13,129 nt of DNA. Source: Acidobacteriota bacterium (lineage in GTDB: Bacteria > Acidobacteriota > Terriglobia > Terriglobales > Acidobacteriaceae). Positions 1 to 7,800 of this stretch are shown one piece after another. The translations under genes and the position numbers were made by a program. Under the pieces are notes generated by a model. That model ran no database searches, had not been told where the DNA came from, and saw only the letters and a program-made list of their open reading frames with translations. Numbering within the stretch: the stretch's first letter is position 1; every line of letters begins with the position of its first letter. The stretch lies in assembly GCA_021779695.1 (NCBI GenBank), contig JAJYAE010000098.1, forward strand, positions 1 through 13,129. The letters are read 5' to 3'.

Positions 1-2
1 CG

Positions 3-101
3 GCTGCCCAGGGCCTGAACATGACCGATGTGCTGCTGGAGTTTATCCAGAGCTATGTAGCCAAGAACTCTACCAAGAAGCAGAAGGGACGGCGCGGATG
101 A
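3..101 (+). CDS. C-terminal end of an unidentified protein (partial at window edge)
   Basis: The frame starting at base 3 is open from the window edge to a TGA at 99-101 and gives a 32-residue C-terminus ending in a basic tail rich in Lys, Arg and Gln (KKQKGRRG). Its stop overlaps the ATG of the serine recombinase at 98 in an ATGA arrangement. That overlap suggests translational coupling within one transcript and is the main reason to treat the frame as coding. Too little is visible to name a family, and no motif is recognised. The basic tail would suit a small nucleic-acid-associated protein, but that is only a guess. Confidence 0.45.
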   Translation, partial: AAQGLNMTDVLLEFIQSYVAKNSTKKQKGRRG

Positions 102-742
102 AGCGCGCCGCCTTGTACTTGCGAGTCTCCAGCGTTGACCAGCATCCGGAGACGCAGCTGCATGACCTGCGTCAGCTGGCTGCCCAGCGCGGCTTCGAGA
201 TCGTCAGGGAATACACCGACCGGATCTCCGGCGCCAAGGCCAAACGTCCTGGCCTCGACGAACTGCTGCGCGATGCCCGCCGCGGCCGGTTCGATCTGGT
301 CGTCTGCTGGGCCTTCGACCGCATCGCCCGGTCGGTGACCCACTTCCTGCAGGTGCTCGATGAGCTGAATCATCTGAAGATCGAGTTCATCTCGTTCCGC
401 GAGCAGATCGACACGGGTGGCCCGCTGGGCCGGGCCATCGTCATCATCGTCGGGGCCATCGCGGAGCTCGAACGCTCGCTCATCGTTGAGCGGGTCCGTG
501 CCGGCATGCGACGCGCCAGGCTCGAAGGCCGGCACATCGGCCGCACTCCGCTCAGCCTTGACCGGGAAGCGATTCGTCTGGAACGTACACAGGGGCAGAG
601 CCTCCGCACGATCGCCAGGAACCACTCTGCTTCAACGGCCACGATCCAGCGCGTGCTCCACGAGCAGCCCGCCGCTCCGAAGACCGTCGAATCTCAACCT
701 TCTATAGGTGTGACAAAAGGGCAGGAAAAACCCGCCGCCTAA
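98..742 (+). CDS. Serine recombinase, resolvase/invertase family
   Basis: This 214-aa protein has the layout of small serine recombinases (Hin, Pin and gamma-delta resolvase type, usually 180-210 aa). These enzymes cut both strands at a short site with a 2-bp stagger, form a phosphoserine link and rotate the ends to invert or resolve DNA. Visible landmarks are the N-terminal YLRVSS motif with likely nucleophile Ser11, the active-site segment around Asp73-Arg74 (FDRIAR), the IAELER start of the long dimer helix at about 121-126, and a C-terminal helix-turn-helix at about 155-188. Residues 189-214 look disordered and exceed the minimal family length. The ATG overlaps the previous stop, so the gene is probably translated with it. 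A hairpin follows the gene, and 62 bp past its stop lies one arm of a 36-bp inverted repeat whose partner is beyond the neighbouring ATPase gene. Whether those repeats are its substrate is unknown. Confidence 0.93.
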   Translation: MKRAALYLRVSSVDQHPETQLHDLRQLAAQRGFEIVREYTDRISGAKAKRPGLDELLRDARRGRFDLVVCWAFDRIARSVTHFLQVLDELNHLKIEFISFREQIDTGGPLGRAIVIIVGAIAELERSLIVERVRAGMRRARLEGRHIGRTPLSLDREAIRLERTQGQSLRTIARNHSASTATIQRVLHEQPAAPKTVESQPSIGVTKGQEKPAA

Positions 743-758
743 CTTCAACAAAATCAAT

Positions 759-781
759 GGCCGGATCAGCCCGATCCGGCC
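759..781. terminator. Perfect 9-bp hairpin, possible terminator
   Basis: Bases 759-767 (GGCCGGATC) pair perfectly with 773-781 (GATCCGGCC) around a 5-nt loop. The hairpin begins 16 nt after the recombinase stop. On the plus strand no T-run follows. Read leftward, the stem is followed by ATTGATTTTGTTG, a T-rich tract, so it would work better as a terminator for the leftward ATPase transcript. It could serve both converging genes. Confidence 0.5.
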
Positions 782-803
782 GTGTCAAAAGGTAAACGTT
801 GAG

Positions 804-839
804 ATACAGCGGAAAAGCAGTGTGTTTGGTTGCTTGCGA
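804..839 (+). repeat. 36-bp inverted repeat, left copy
   Basis: This 36-bp sequence starts ATACAGCGG and ends GCTTGCGA. It recurs in inverted orientation at 2379-2414 with 34 of 36 bases identical. The two differences are adjacent at repeat positions 17-18 (GT here, AA in the partner), at the centre. The pair encloses the ATPase gene and its promoter. An 8-bp direct match (AAACGTTG) lies just outside each arm, at 794-801 and 2423-2430. The repeat could be a recombination site, the end of a mobile unit, or a dispersed genomic repeat. Confidence 0.85.
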
Positions 840-881
840 TGCCTTGCACCTTGGCATTGGCAAACCTCTTCATTGCCTGCG

Positions 882-2123
882 TCACCCCCACAAGCAAGAC
901 AGCGGAGCGGCAAAGAGGCGCTTACCGAAGGGAACGCCTTTATCGCCGTCGTAGAGCACGAGCCCCATTTTGAATGAGTCGCCACCGGCGTCCGCTAATT
1001 TCCGTAACCCTTTGAAATCCCCTGTGTTCACGGTTGCGCTCGCTTTCACCTCGATACCTACCAACGCTCCGGCGTTGTCTTCGACGACGAAATCTACCTC
1101 GTCCTGATCTTTGTCCCGATAGTGATGCAGCATGCACGCATCATCCATCCATGAGAGCTGCTTCAGGAGCTCAGAAAAAACAAATGCTTCGAGTAGCATG
1201 CCGAAGATGCTGCGATCCGCTGTGATCCGCTCTGCTGTAGCTCCCAGAAGCGTGGCGAGCAGCCCGGAATCGAGGAAGTGGAGTTTCGGTGTCTTGATCA
1301 GTCGCTTCAGTTGATTTCGAAACCAGGGTTCCACCCGGCGAACTAGAAACAACTGCTCCAGGATGGCAACATATTTTCTGGTCGTCTTATCGTCAAATCC
1401 GATTTGCCCGCCCATCTGAGTAAAGTTCGTGAGCTGTCCTGAGTGGTGGGCCAGGACCTGAAGCAGCCGCGGCATCTGGTCCAGCTTTTCGACTTCGGCG
1501 ATATCGCGAACGTCCCTTTGCACAATAGCTCTGATATAGTCGCGAGCCCATGCGTGGCGTCTCTCGGGACGTTTGCGGCGCAGCATTTCCGGGTAACCTC
1601 CGATCAATACTGCGTTCACGAGATCTTTGCCGATCAGGCTCTTGCCGGGCTTGCCGAGCTTTCCCCGGAATGCGGTCTTCAGAAACGTCGGCATATGACC
1701 GTAAAGTTCGGCTTGTGAAAGAGGCAGCAGGTTAACGACTTCCATGCGGCCTGCCAGACTCTCTGAAACCTGCGGCACTGTCAGAAGATTGGCCGATCCC
1801 GTCAAAAGAAAACGGCCCGCCCGGCGATCCTCATCCACAGATCTCTTGATTGCCCGGAGAAGATCCGGTGCGCGTTGAACCTCGTCAAGCGTAGCTTTGT
1901 TGAGTCCACGTACCAATCCGCTCGGATCGCTGCGAGCCGACGCCAGAATAGTGTCGTCATCCATCGTGAAGAACTCGCGATCTTCTGCAACAAGATTGCG
2001 GACCAGGGTAGTTTTACCGCACTGGCGGGGACCGGTCACCATGACAACCGGTGTGTCTTGGAGGGCGGTCGTAACGAGTGATGCTACAAATCGGGGATAA
2101 AGAGGGTTTTCAATGTTTGCCAT
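882..2123 (-). CDS. AAA ATPase with DUF4143 C-terminal region
   Basis: This 413-aa protein matches the AAA_14/DUF4143 group of stand-alone ATPases, whose cellular role is not established. Landmarks are a Walker A motif GPRQCGKTT (residues 31-39), a Walker B with acidic pair D80-E81 in LDEVQRAP, and a sensor-like LLTGSAN (106-112). A C-terminal segment carries E342, D344, E358 and K360 in EVDF...GIEVK, resembling a PD-(D/E)XK nuclease core; whether it cuts DNA is unknown. I chose the ATG at 2121-2123. A TTG 66 bases upstream is in frame, but it lies upstream of the TATAAT box at 2173-2178 and would not be on that transcript. The ribosome-binding site before the ATG is weak. The gene stands alone, is bounded by a 36-bp inverted repeat, and has three phased motif copies in its promoter. 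Confidence 0.9.
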   Translation of the reverse strand: MANIENPLYPRFVASLVTTALQDTPVVMVTGPRQCGKTTLVRNLVAEDREFFTMDDDTILASARSDPSGLVRGLNKATLDEVQRAPDLLRAIKRSVDEDRRAGRFLLTGSANLLTVPQVSESLAGRMEVVNLLPLSQAELYGHMPTFLKTAFRGKLGKPGKSLIGKDLVNAVLIGGYPEMLRRKRPERRHAWARDYIRAIVQRDVRDIAEVEKLDQMPRLLQVLAHHSGQLTNFTQMGGQIGFDDKTTRKYVAILEQLFLVRRVEPWFRNQLKRLIKTPKLHFLDSGLLATLLGATAERITADRSIFGMLLEAFVFSELLKQLSWMDDACMLHHYRDKDQDEVDFVVEDNAGALVGIEVKASATVNTGDFKGLRKLADAGGDSFKMGLVLYDGDKGVPFGKRLFAAPLSCLWG

Positions 2124-2138
2124 CTCGGATGCGAATAT

Positions 2139-2197
2139 CGTCCAATCCGGATTAAATGTCCGTCCAATTCGGATTATACGCTCGTCCAAACCAGAGT
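2139..2197 (-). promoter_or_regulatory. Three phased operator-like repeats upstream of the ATPase gene
   Basis: A motif read on the plus strand as CGTCCAATCCGGATTA (2139-2154) recurs as CGTCCAATTCGGATTA (2161-2176, one mismatch) and in weaker form from 2183 (CGTCCAAACCAGAGT, 12 of 15 matching). The three starts are exactly 22 bp apart, about two helical turns, so bound proteins would line up on one DNA face. Copy 1 contains the perfect palindrome AATCCGGATT (2144-2153). Copy 2 overlaps the -10 box, and copy 3 overlaps the spacer and reaches the poor -35 region. This is the layout of an operator, and the regulator is unknown. Confidence 0.7.
2173..2178 (-). promoter_or_regulatory. -10 box of the ATPase gene
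   Basis: The minus strand reads TATAAT here, a perfect -10 consensus. This predicts a transcript start near 2166 and a leader of about 43 nt before the ATG at 2123. The best -35 candidates at 16-18 bp spacing (for example TCAAGA) match TTGACA at only about 3 of 6 positions. The box overlaps the second copy of the phased repeat, so a protein bound there would block it. Confidence 0.55.
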
Positions 2198-2559
2198 CTT
2201 GACATGCTCAAGTCGAATCGGTGCGGGCCAGAAGATCGGTCATCCTCGAGTAAATGTTCGACAACGGTCAAATTTAGCTGCCGCTATCTTCTCGCTCGGG
2301 ACCCAGTGGGGGATGAGGCGTCAAGGCGTCCAGACGCAGAAGGCCAGTTTCCTCATACGGCGCGGTCAGACGGGAGCGTCGCAAGCAACCAAACACTTTG
2401 CTTTTCCGCTGTATGAGACGCCAAACGTTGTGGGACGGTGTCCCTGCCACCCGGAAACTCTGCATGCTTCCAGTGCATCACCCCATATTCCAAAACAGGA
2501 CAACGGCTCTGGTTCCATCAGTTGGAACTGCTGAGCGGTATGATGTCGATTCTTAGTGG
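2198..2559. other. Intergenic stretch without a credible gene
   Basis: Apart from the right arm of the 36-bp inverted repeat (2379-2414) I see no gene. The short open frames here have no ribosome-binding site and no recognisable composition. GCGTC (2376-2380) and GACGC just after the repeat form a small pair around the arm. A weak 6-bp hairpin lies at 2512-2528 (GTTCCA/TGGAAC), 31 bases beyond the stop of the leftward propeller gene. It lacks a convincing T-run. Confidence 0.5.
2379..2414 (-). repeat. 36-bp inverted repeat, right copy
   Basis: This is the reverse complement of 804-839 with 34 of 36 identical bases; the mismatches are the central pair (AA instead of GT in repeat orientation). 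The trinucleotide GAG abuts the outer side of both arms (801-803 and 2415-2417), which could be a 3-bp target duplication but is too short to rely on. The enclosed unit from arm to arm is 1611 bp and holds only the ATPase gene and its promoter. Confidence 0.85.
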
Positions 2560-4584
2560 CTAGTCCTCGGAGTAATGCATGGAATAGATCTCCCATGTAT
2601 GGATGTGATGAAGCAGAAGCACTGCGTGGTCCGGGGTCAGCGTGAACCATGTTGAGGTATCTCCAGGGACTCGAACCATCGACGACAAATCCGCAAATGT
2701 CTCCACCTTGTTGTCCTTGAGGGTAATGCGGAGGATTGCCGGATGATCACCCGTTGGCACGCTGGCATAGACGAATCTGGAGTCCGGGGACCAGCTCAGA
2801 TCGTTACCGCTCACGCCGCCGGCTATCCTGCGCCACTGGTTCCCGGCCAAATCGTAGAGCCACACCTCCTGCTTTGCCGTGCGAAGCGCGGCAAGGAAGC
2901 GCCCATCCGGGGACCATCTCGCAGTTCCCAGGCCCTCGGAACCCGGAATGAACAGTTCCTGCCCCGTGTCGAGGTTGATGCGTCGAATGGCGCAATTCCC
3001 CGCCTCCTCGCAATCGACCGTTCCGTAGACGAGCCACTTCCCGTCGGGAGACCAAGTGAGTGCACCCTGCTCGTCCGTTCCCGAGGAGGCTTCCTCCATC
3101 GGACCTCCTGCGGGCCGGATCACGTAAATCCTCCAGGCCTTCTCTTTGGTTCTTGCCATGAAGGCGATCTGTTGCCCATTGGGCGACCACCGCGGCAGCT
3201 CCACGTCCACCTGCGGCGGAACTAGCTGTCGGCGCGCGCTTCCATCCGAGTGACTGATCCACAGGCTCTGGTCCGTTGAATCGACATACGTAAGCCACTG
3301 GCGGTTGGGCGAGAAATCCACATCCTGCGCCGAGATCCCCGGCAGAAAGGGGGTGAAACTCTTTGACGTTGGGTCATAGCGATCAAGGTTGCTGCTGAGC
3401 GAGGTGCGGCAAGTAACCAGAATCTGATGATGCGCTGGATCGATCGCGATTTCGGAAGATGGACCCGGCATGTCCATGATCTTGGTCTGAGAATAGTCCG
3501 CCCCGATAAAACTCCAATTGCGTCGCATCACCCAGAGACTGCTCTGATGAGAATCTCCATGGAGCACAAGCGCGAGTGCGCCGCTGCCATCCCAGGCAAC
3601 TCCATGACTGCTGGGGATCATGGGCGCTTTGAGAGGAAAAAGCGACTCAACAGTCGAAGAATCCTTACCAGTCAGGACCATATCCCATAGGGCAAATGAC
3701 CCCGCCCCATTTGAACTCAAGGCTAATCGGATGGTTTCTCCGTTAGGCAACCACCAAAGTTCGTGCACGGAACCCGCAAAGGTATACACCTGCTCTACCG
3801 CCGTCCCGGCGGGAGTCGTGAGATAGATCGAATCCCCGGAAGCGAATGCTATTCGATCACCGTGAGGAGACCATCCCGCCGCATGGCAGACAAATGCGCC
3901 GACCCGCTGGGGACTGCCCCCATCGACCGGCACAATCCAAAGCTGCCGCTCTTGTTCCATCCCATTCCAGACGAGAACAAGAAGGCTTCTACCGTCGGGA
4001 GAAAGAGCCTCAGGGCTGGCATGCACAAATGGAGTTGCGATGGAGCGGATGGGACCACCGGAGACCGGGACAGCGAACAGGAGTGTTTTTCCATCTCGGA
4101 TGGCCCCAAAATAGGCGTGGACGCCATCGGTGGCGATGCCATCCTTCAGCGCGTCGTCGTCAGTCAGTGGCGTCATAGCAGTGACCGCGATGCGAGGAGA
4201 CGACGTGAGGGCGTGAACTGCAATGGCGGTTGCGACCAGAACTGCGACCACGGCAAGCGCAGCTGCTACCCAGACGGCCTGTAACGGCTGGGACCGGAGT
4301 AGGTTCTGGGGTGCCGGCTGCGTCGATGGGGTCTCGTCACCCTTTACAAGTGCAGGTTGGGCAAACTCTCCCGGGACAACAGTCTTGCCGTCACCTTGCT
4401 TTAGCCACGCATCAATCTCGTGTCGCCAGGCATAGACCGCCTGCCGCTGACCACCCGGGACCCGATGCACGGGAAAGCCCCGGGTCTGTTCCCAGCGCAT
4501 GACGGTACGCTCGGTCTTTCCGAGGTAGGCAGCGATCTCTTTCCAGGAATCGAGCCGGTCTGTGATAAGCGGACCCCCTGCCAT
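2560..4584 (-). CDS. Membrane-anchored HTH protein with TolB/WD40-like propeller
   Basis: This 674-aa protein begins with a MerR/excisionase-like helix-turn-helix (residues about 8-63, containing SWKEIAAYLGKTERTVMRWE). A Pro/Thr-rich linker follows, then one hydrophobic segment (about 101-126), and the rest is a beta-propeller. Seven PD40-type motifs are visible (SPDGRSL, SPHGDRI, SPNRQWL, SPNGQQI, SPDGKWL, SPDGRFL, SPDSRFV). The layout predicts a DNA-binding domain in the cytoplasm and a propeller outside the inner membrane, as in ToxR/CadC-type one-component regulators; this topology is inferred. Such fusions are numerous in Acidobacteriota. I chose the ATG at 4582-4584; a TTG five codons earlier has no better ribosome-binding site. 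The gene diverges from the lipoprotein gene at 4808, a common place for a regulator and its target. Ligand and targets are unknown. Confidence 0.85.
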   Translation of the reverse strand: MAGGPLITDRLDSWKEIAAYLGKTERTVMRWEQTRGFPVHRVPGGQRQAVYAWRHEIDAWLKQGDGKTVVPGEFAQPALVKGDETPSTQPAPQNLLRSQPLQAVWVAAALAVVAVLVATAIAVHALTSSPRIAVTAMTPLTDDDALKDGIATDGVHAYFGAIRDGKTLLFAVPVSGGPIRSIATPFVHASPEALSPDGRSLLVLVWNGMEQERQLWIVPVDGGSPQRVGAFVCHAAGWSPHGDRIAFASGDSIYLTTPAGTAVEQVYTFAGSVHELWWLPNGETIRLALSSNGAGSFALWDMVLTGKDSSTVESLFPLKAPMIPSSHGVAWDGSGALALVLHGDSHQSSLWVMRRNWSFIGADYSQTKIMDMPGPSSEIAIDPAHHQILVTCRTSLSSNLDRYDPTSKSFTPFLPGISAQDVDFSPNRQWLTYVDSTDQSLWISHSDGSARRQLVPPQVDVELPRWSPNGQQIAFMARTKEKAWRIYVIRPAGGPMEEASSGTDEQGALTWSPDGKWLVYGTVDCEEAGNCAIRRINLDTGQELFIPGSEGLGTARWSPDGRFLAALRTAKQEVWLYDLAGNQWRRIAGGVSGNDLSWSPDSRFVYASVPTGDHPAILRITLKDNKVETFADLSSMVRVPGDTSTWFTLTPDHAVLLLHHIHTWEIYSMHYSED

Positions 4585-4796
4585 ATACCCAGCCTGCAAC
4601 GCCGAGGGCCGGCACAGATGACAGGGGGAAGGGGAACAGAATCAAGGCAATGTCACTAAATGTCGCCTTCTGACGTTTCTAAACACTTGCGAAAGCATAG
4701 CACTCTGCCGTTTGCTGGGCAATGAAAACATTCAGTTTGCAGGATGTCAGCTTGGGACACTCGCACGTCCTCCCCGTGACGTTAGTGCGGCCCCTT

Positions 4797-4802
4797 GGAG
4801 GA
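4797..4802 (+). promoter_or_regulatory. Ribosome-binding site fixing the lipoprotein start
   Basis: GGAGGA lies 5 nt before the ATG at 4808, a near-perfect Shine-Dalgarno. The frame is open further upstream to an ATG at 4712, but that start has no such site, and using it would bury the signal peptide behind 32 extra residues. Confidence 0.8.
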
Positions 4803-4807
4803 CTGTT

Positions 4808-7800
4808 ATGACCGGAGAGGGCAATGGCAGAAGCATTACCACGAAGCAGTTTCTTACCTGGAAGTTCATTGCGGATTCCAGTGCGGAGATCTGGCTCGCC
4901 TTTCTCGTTAGTACATCGATCTCGATGACAGGCTGCGGAAGCGGCGGGAGCAGCGCGAGTGTGCCCTCATCGCCAACTCCTACGATCACCGCGGTCAGTG
5001 TTTCCTGCACCCCCGCGAGTGTTCAGACCGGTCAGACCAGTCAGTGTTCGGTCACAGTGTCGGGAACCGGCAGTTACAGTTCTGCCGTTACATGGTCGGT
5101 AAGTCCTACGAGCATGGGTTCTGTGAGTAGCTCTGGTGTCTTTACGCCTAGCAGTGCAGGGACAGCGACCATTACCGCAACATCGGCGGAGGACACCACG
5201 AAGTCGGGTTCTGCCTCGGTGACGGTGACGACCGCTGTGACGATCACTTCAGTATCGGTTACTTGTTCGCCCTCTTCAATCACGACCACCCAGACTTCGA
5301 CCTGTACCTCAAGCGTCAGCGGCACTGGCGCATTCAGCAGCGGCGTCACATGGTCCCTGAGTCCGACGAGCATAGGTACGGTAAGTACTTCGGGCGTCTT
5401 TACCCCCTCAATGACAGGAACGGCAATCATCACCGCCACCTCGACACAAGATTCGAGCAAGTCTGGTTCCGCGACGGTCACCGTTAGCACTCCAACGCCT
5501 ACCACGGCGGTTATGGTTCCGTCTCTTCTTGTCTCTGGACAGCAAACGCAGGTAACCCTGACCTGCTACGTCAAAGGCGCCGATCAAAACACTCAGGTTC
5601 AATTGTTCAGCTTGGCTAGCGGATCGCCGACGCTCATCGGCAATATGAACGACGCCGGGCAGAACGGAGATCAGGAGGCTGGTGATCAAGTCTACACAAT
5701 TGTTGCCTCGCTAATTGCACCCGCAACCTCTTCATTGCCCATGCAAGTGACAGCCACTACTGGTACTGGCGGCAGTGTAAGCACAAACTTTTCTGTAACC
5801 ATCGTCCAAATTCCAACTTACTCAACGGATACAGATGTAAATCAAGCAGAGTCAAATCTTTACAACACAGCAATTCAAACGAGAAGCACTTTCTCTAATC
5901 CCGACTGGAGCAATCAGACTTTAACTAAAGGGATCAGCAACAATCTAGTTTCTATGTTCACTAATCTTTCGGGAGTGGTGAACCAAAATTCCACACTCCA
6001 AGCCGCAGCGGTGAAGCGAGTTGCCCCGTTTGATGCATCTTTCTTTGAGGCGAGGACACCCCAACCCGATGGGATAGGCCAGAACATTCTGAGCATTCTG
6101 ACGTTTGGTCTCCTCAGCCCAGCCCAAAACGCGTCTTCGTGCAATCAACTGATACGATCACTTGGCGATCTCAGAGGGCAACCTGGATACCCACCTCCTC
6201 TGGATACTTCCGATCCGCAGTTGATTACTTTCGCCACCGAACTTGCTAATCTTTGCCCAAGCGACTCGCAATGTCAGTCGTTAGCTCCTATTACATATCA
6301 GGATTTGATTGGAACTGATAACCCAGCCGCAGTAGAGTGGGCGCGTGAATTCATGCTTACGGGCCCTTCCTTGCCCACTCCCGTTGATGGATGTGGTGGT
6401 GGTGAGAAACAGTCCGTGACGAACGTTGCTGTGACGGACGGAGTCAGCCAATACACCGATCTCGCAGGAGATGGCTTCGCTGATTTGACCGGTGGCGGAC
6501 AGATCGCCCAAACCGCTGTCAGTCAAACGGGCAGCACATTACTGGAGGGCTTCCTTGTGAATGGCTCGGGGACCTCGTCGGTTGTGGTCGGAAATGCCGG
6601 GTCTAATGCTACGTTCGCCATGCCCGCAGGCACCTACAATCTTGCAGTGAGCTTTGGTGGAAGCAACGCCAATGGCACAATTACCAATACCCCGGTCTAT
6701 CCAAATTCGACAACGAATATCTCTCCTTCGCCGGGGACGAATATCACCGTGACGCCTCCGTATGTCACGGGTGTGACGCCGTCATATGGGACGGTTGGAA
6801 CTATAGTGACGATAAATGGTACTGGATTCGATACGAACCCAAGTGGGAATGATGTGACCTTTGATGGTGTCGCGGCGCAAGTGGCCAGTTCCACAGCCAC
6901 GTCAATTCAAACAACAGTTCCTGACGGTGCGACCTCCGGTCCTCTCAGTGTGGCCACAGCGAGTGGGTCCACCACAAGTTCAGGTAGCTTCACGGTTACG
7001 GGAATAACTGCGACTCATACGATCACGGTTGGTTCTACAAATCCCAATTCAGGTGTATCCATCAGCGCCAGCCCTGCTGACAACAATGGCCAAAACCGCG
7101 GCACTACGCAGTTCACACTAACTTACGACAGCGGTGCCGTGGTTACTCTGAGCGCGCCGACCACCGCCAACGGCGACAATTTCTCAAGCTGGGTCGGATG
7201 CGACAGTGCCTCCGGCACGACCTGCACTGTCGCGATGAACGCTGACCGCGCGGTCGCAGCGAACTTTTCGCCGCCTGGGACCGCGACTCTTACAGTGTCT
7301 TCGACTAACCCCACTAGCGGAGCGAGCATTACTGCCAGTCCGAAAGATAACAGCGGCAGCGGAGGCGGCACGACATCGTTCACGCTGACCTACAACACTG
7401 GAACAACCGTGACCCTGACTCCGGGGGCGACTGTAGGTGGAAACAGCTTCTCCACGTGGTCGGGGTGCGACAGCGTCTCGGGTACCACCTGCACTGTAAC
7501 CGTGAATGCTAATCGCACTGCTACCGCGAATTATGGGCGCGTGCCGGCCTTTGTTTATGTGGCGAACCAAAACTCCGGAGACATATCTGCCTATACAGTT
7601 GACCCGACAAATGGGGCGCTGACATCGGCCGGATCGTTTACGTCAGGGTTGGCGCCTGCCTCAGTGGCGGCTGATCCTACCGCTCCATGCTTGTACGTAG
7701 CGAACTCCCAGGACCCCGTCACTCCTATCGCCGTCTTTTCGATTGATCTAACCACTGGCGCTCTGGTGCCAGGTCAGTCGCCTCCAATGTCAGTTTTGGA

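Noticed and set aside
53..625. Long minus-strand open frame opposite the recombinase
   Set aside because: It overlaps a well-supported recombinase gene almost fully, has the Asp-rich, low-complexity composition of an antisense shadow, and shows no family signature.
785..985. Small minus-strand frame over the left inverted repeat
   Set aside because: Its end overlaps the ATPase gene and it has no ribosome-binding site. Its protein resembles frames over the other arm only because of the DNA repeat.
2124..2189. TTG start for the ATPase
   Set aside because: It lies upstream of the TATAAT box from which the gene is probably transcribed, and the family's ATPase fold begins shortly after the later ATG.
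2199..2534. 111-codon plus-strand frame in the ATPase-propeller gap
   Set aside because: It has no ribosome-binding site or domain and runs through the right inverted repeat, and its composition is not protein-like.
4712..4807. Upstream ATG for the lipoprotein
   Set aside because: The ATG at 4808 has GGAGGA at ideal distance, and the earlier start would place 32 residues ahead of the export signal.
4985..7535. Repetitive sequence as a possible CRISPR array
   Set aside because: The repeats are long, in frame, divergent protein modules and not short identical repeats with unique spacers.
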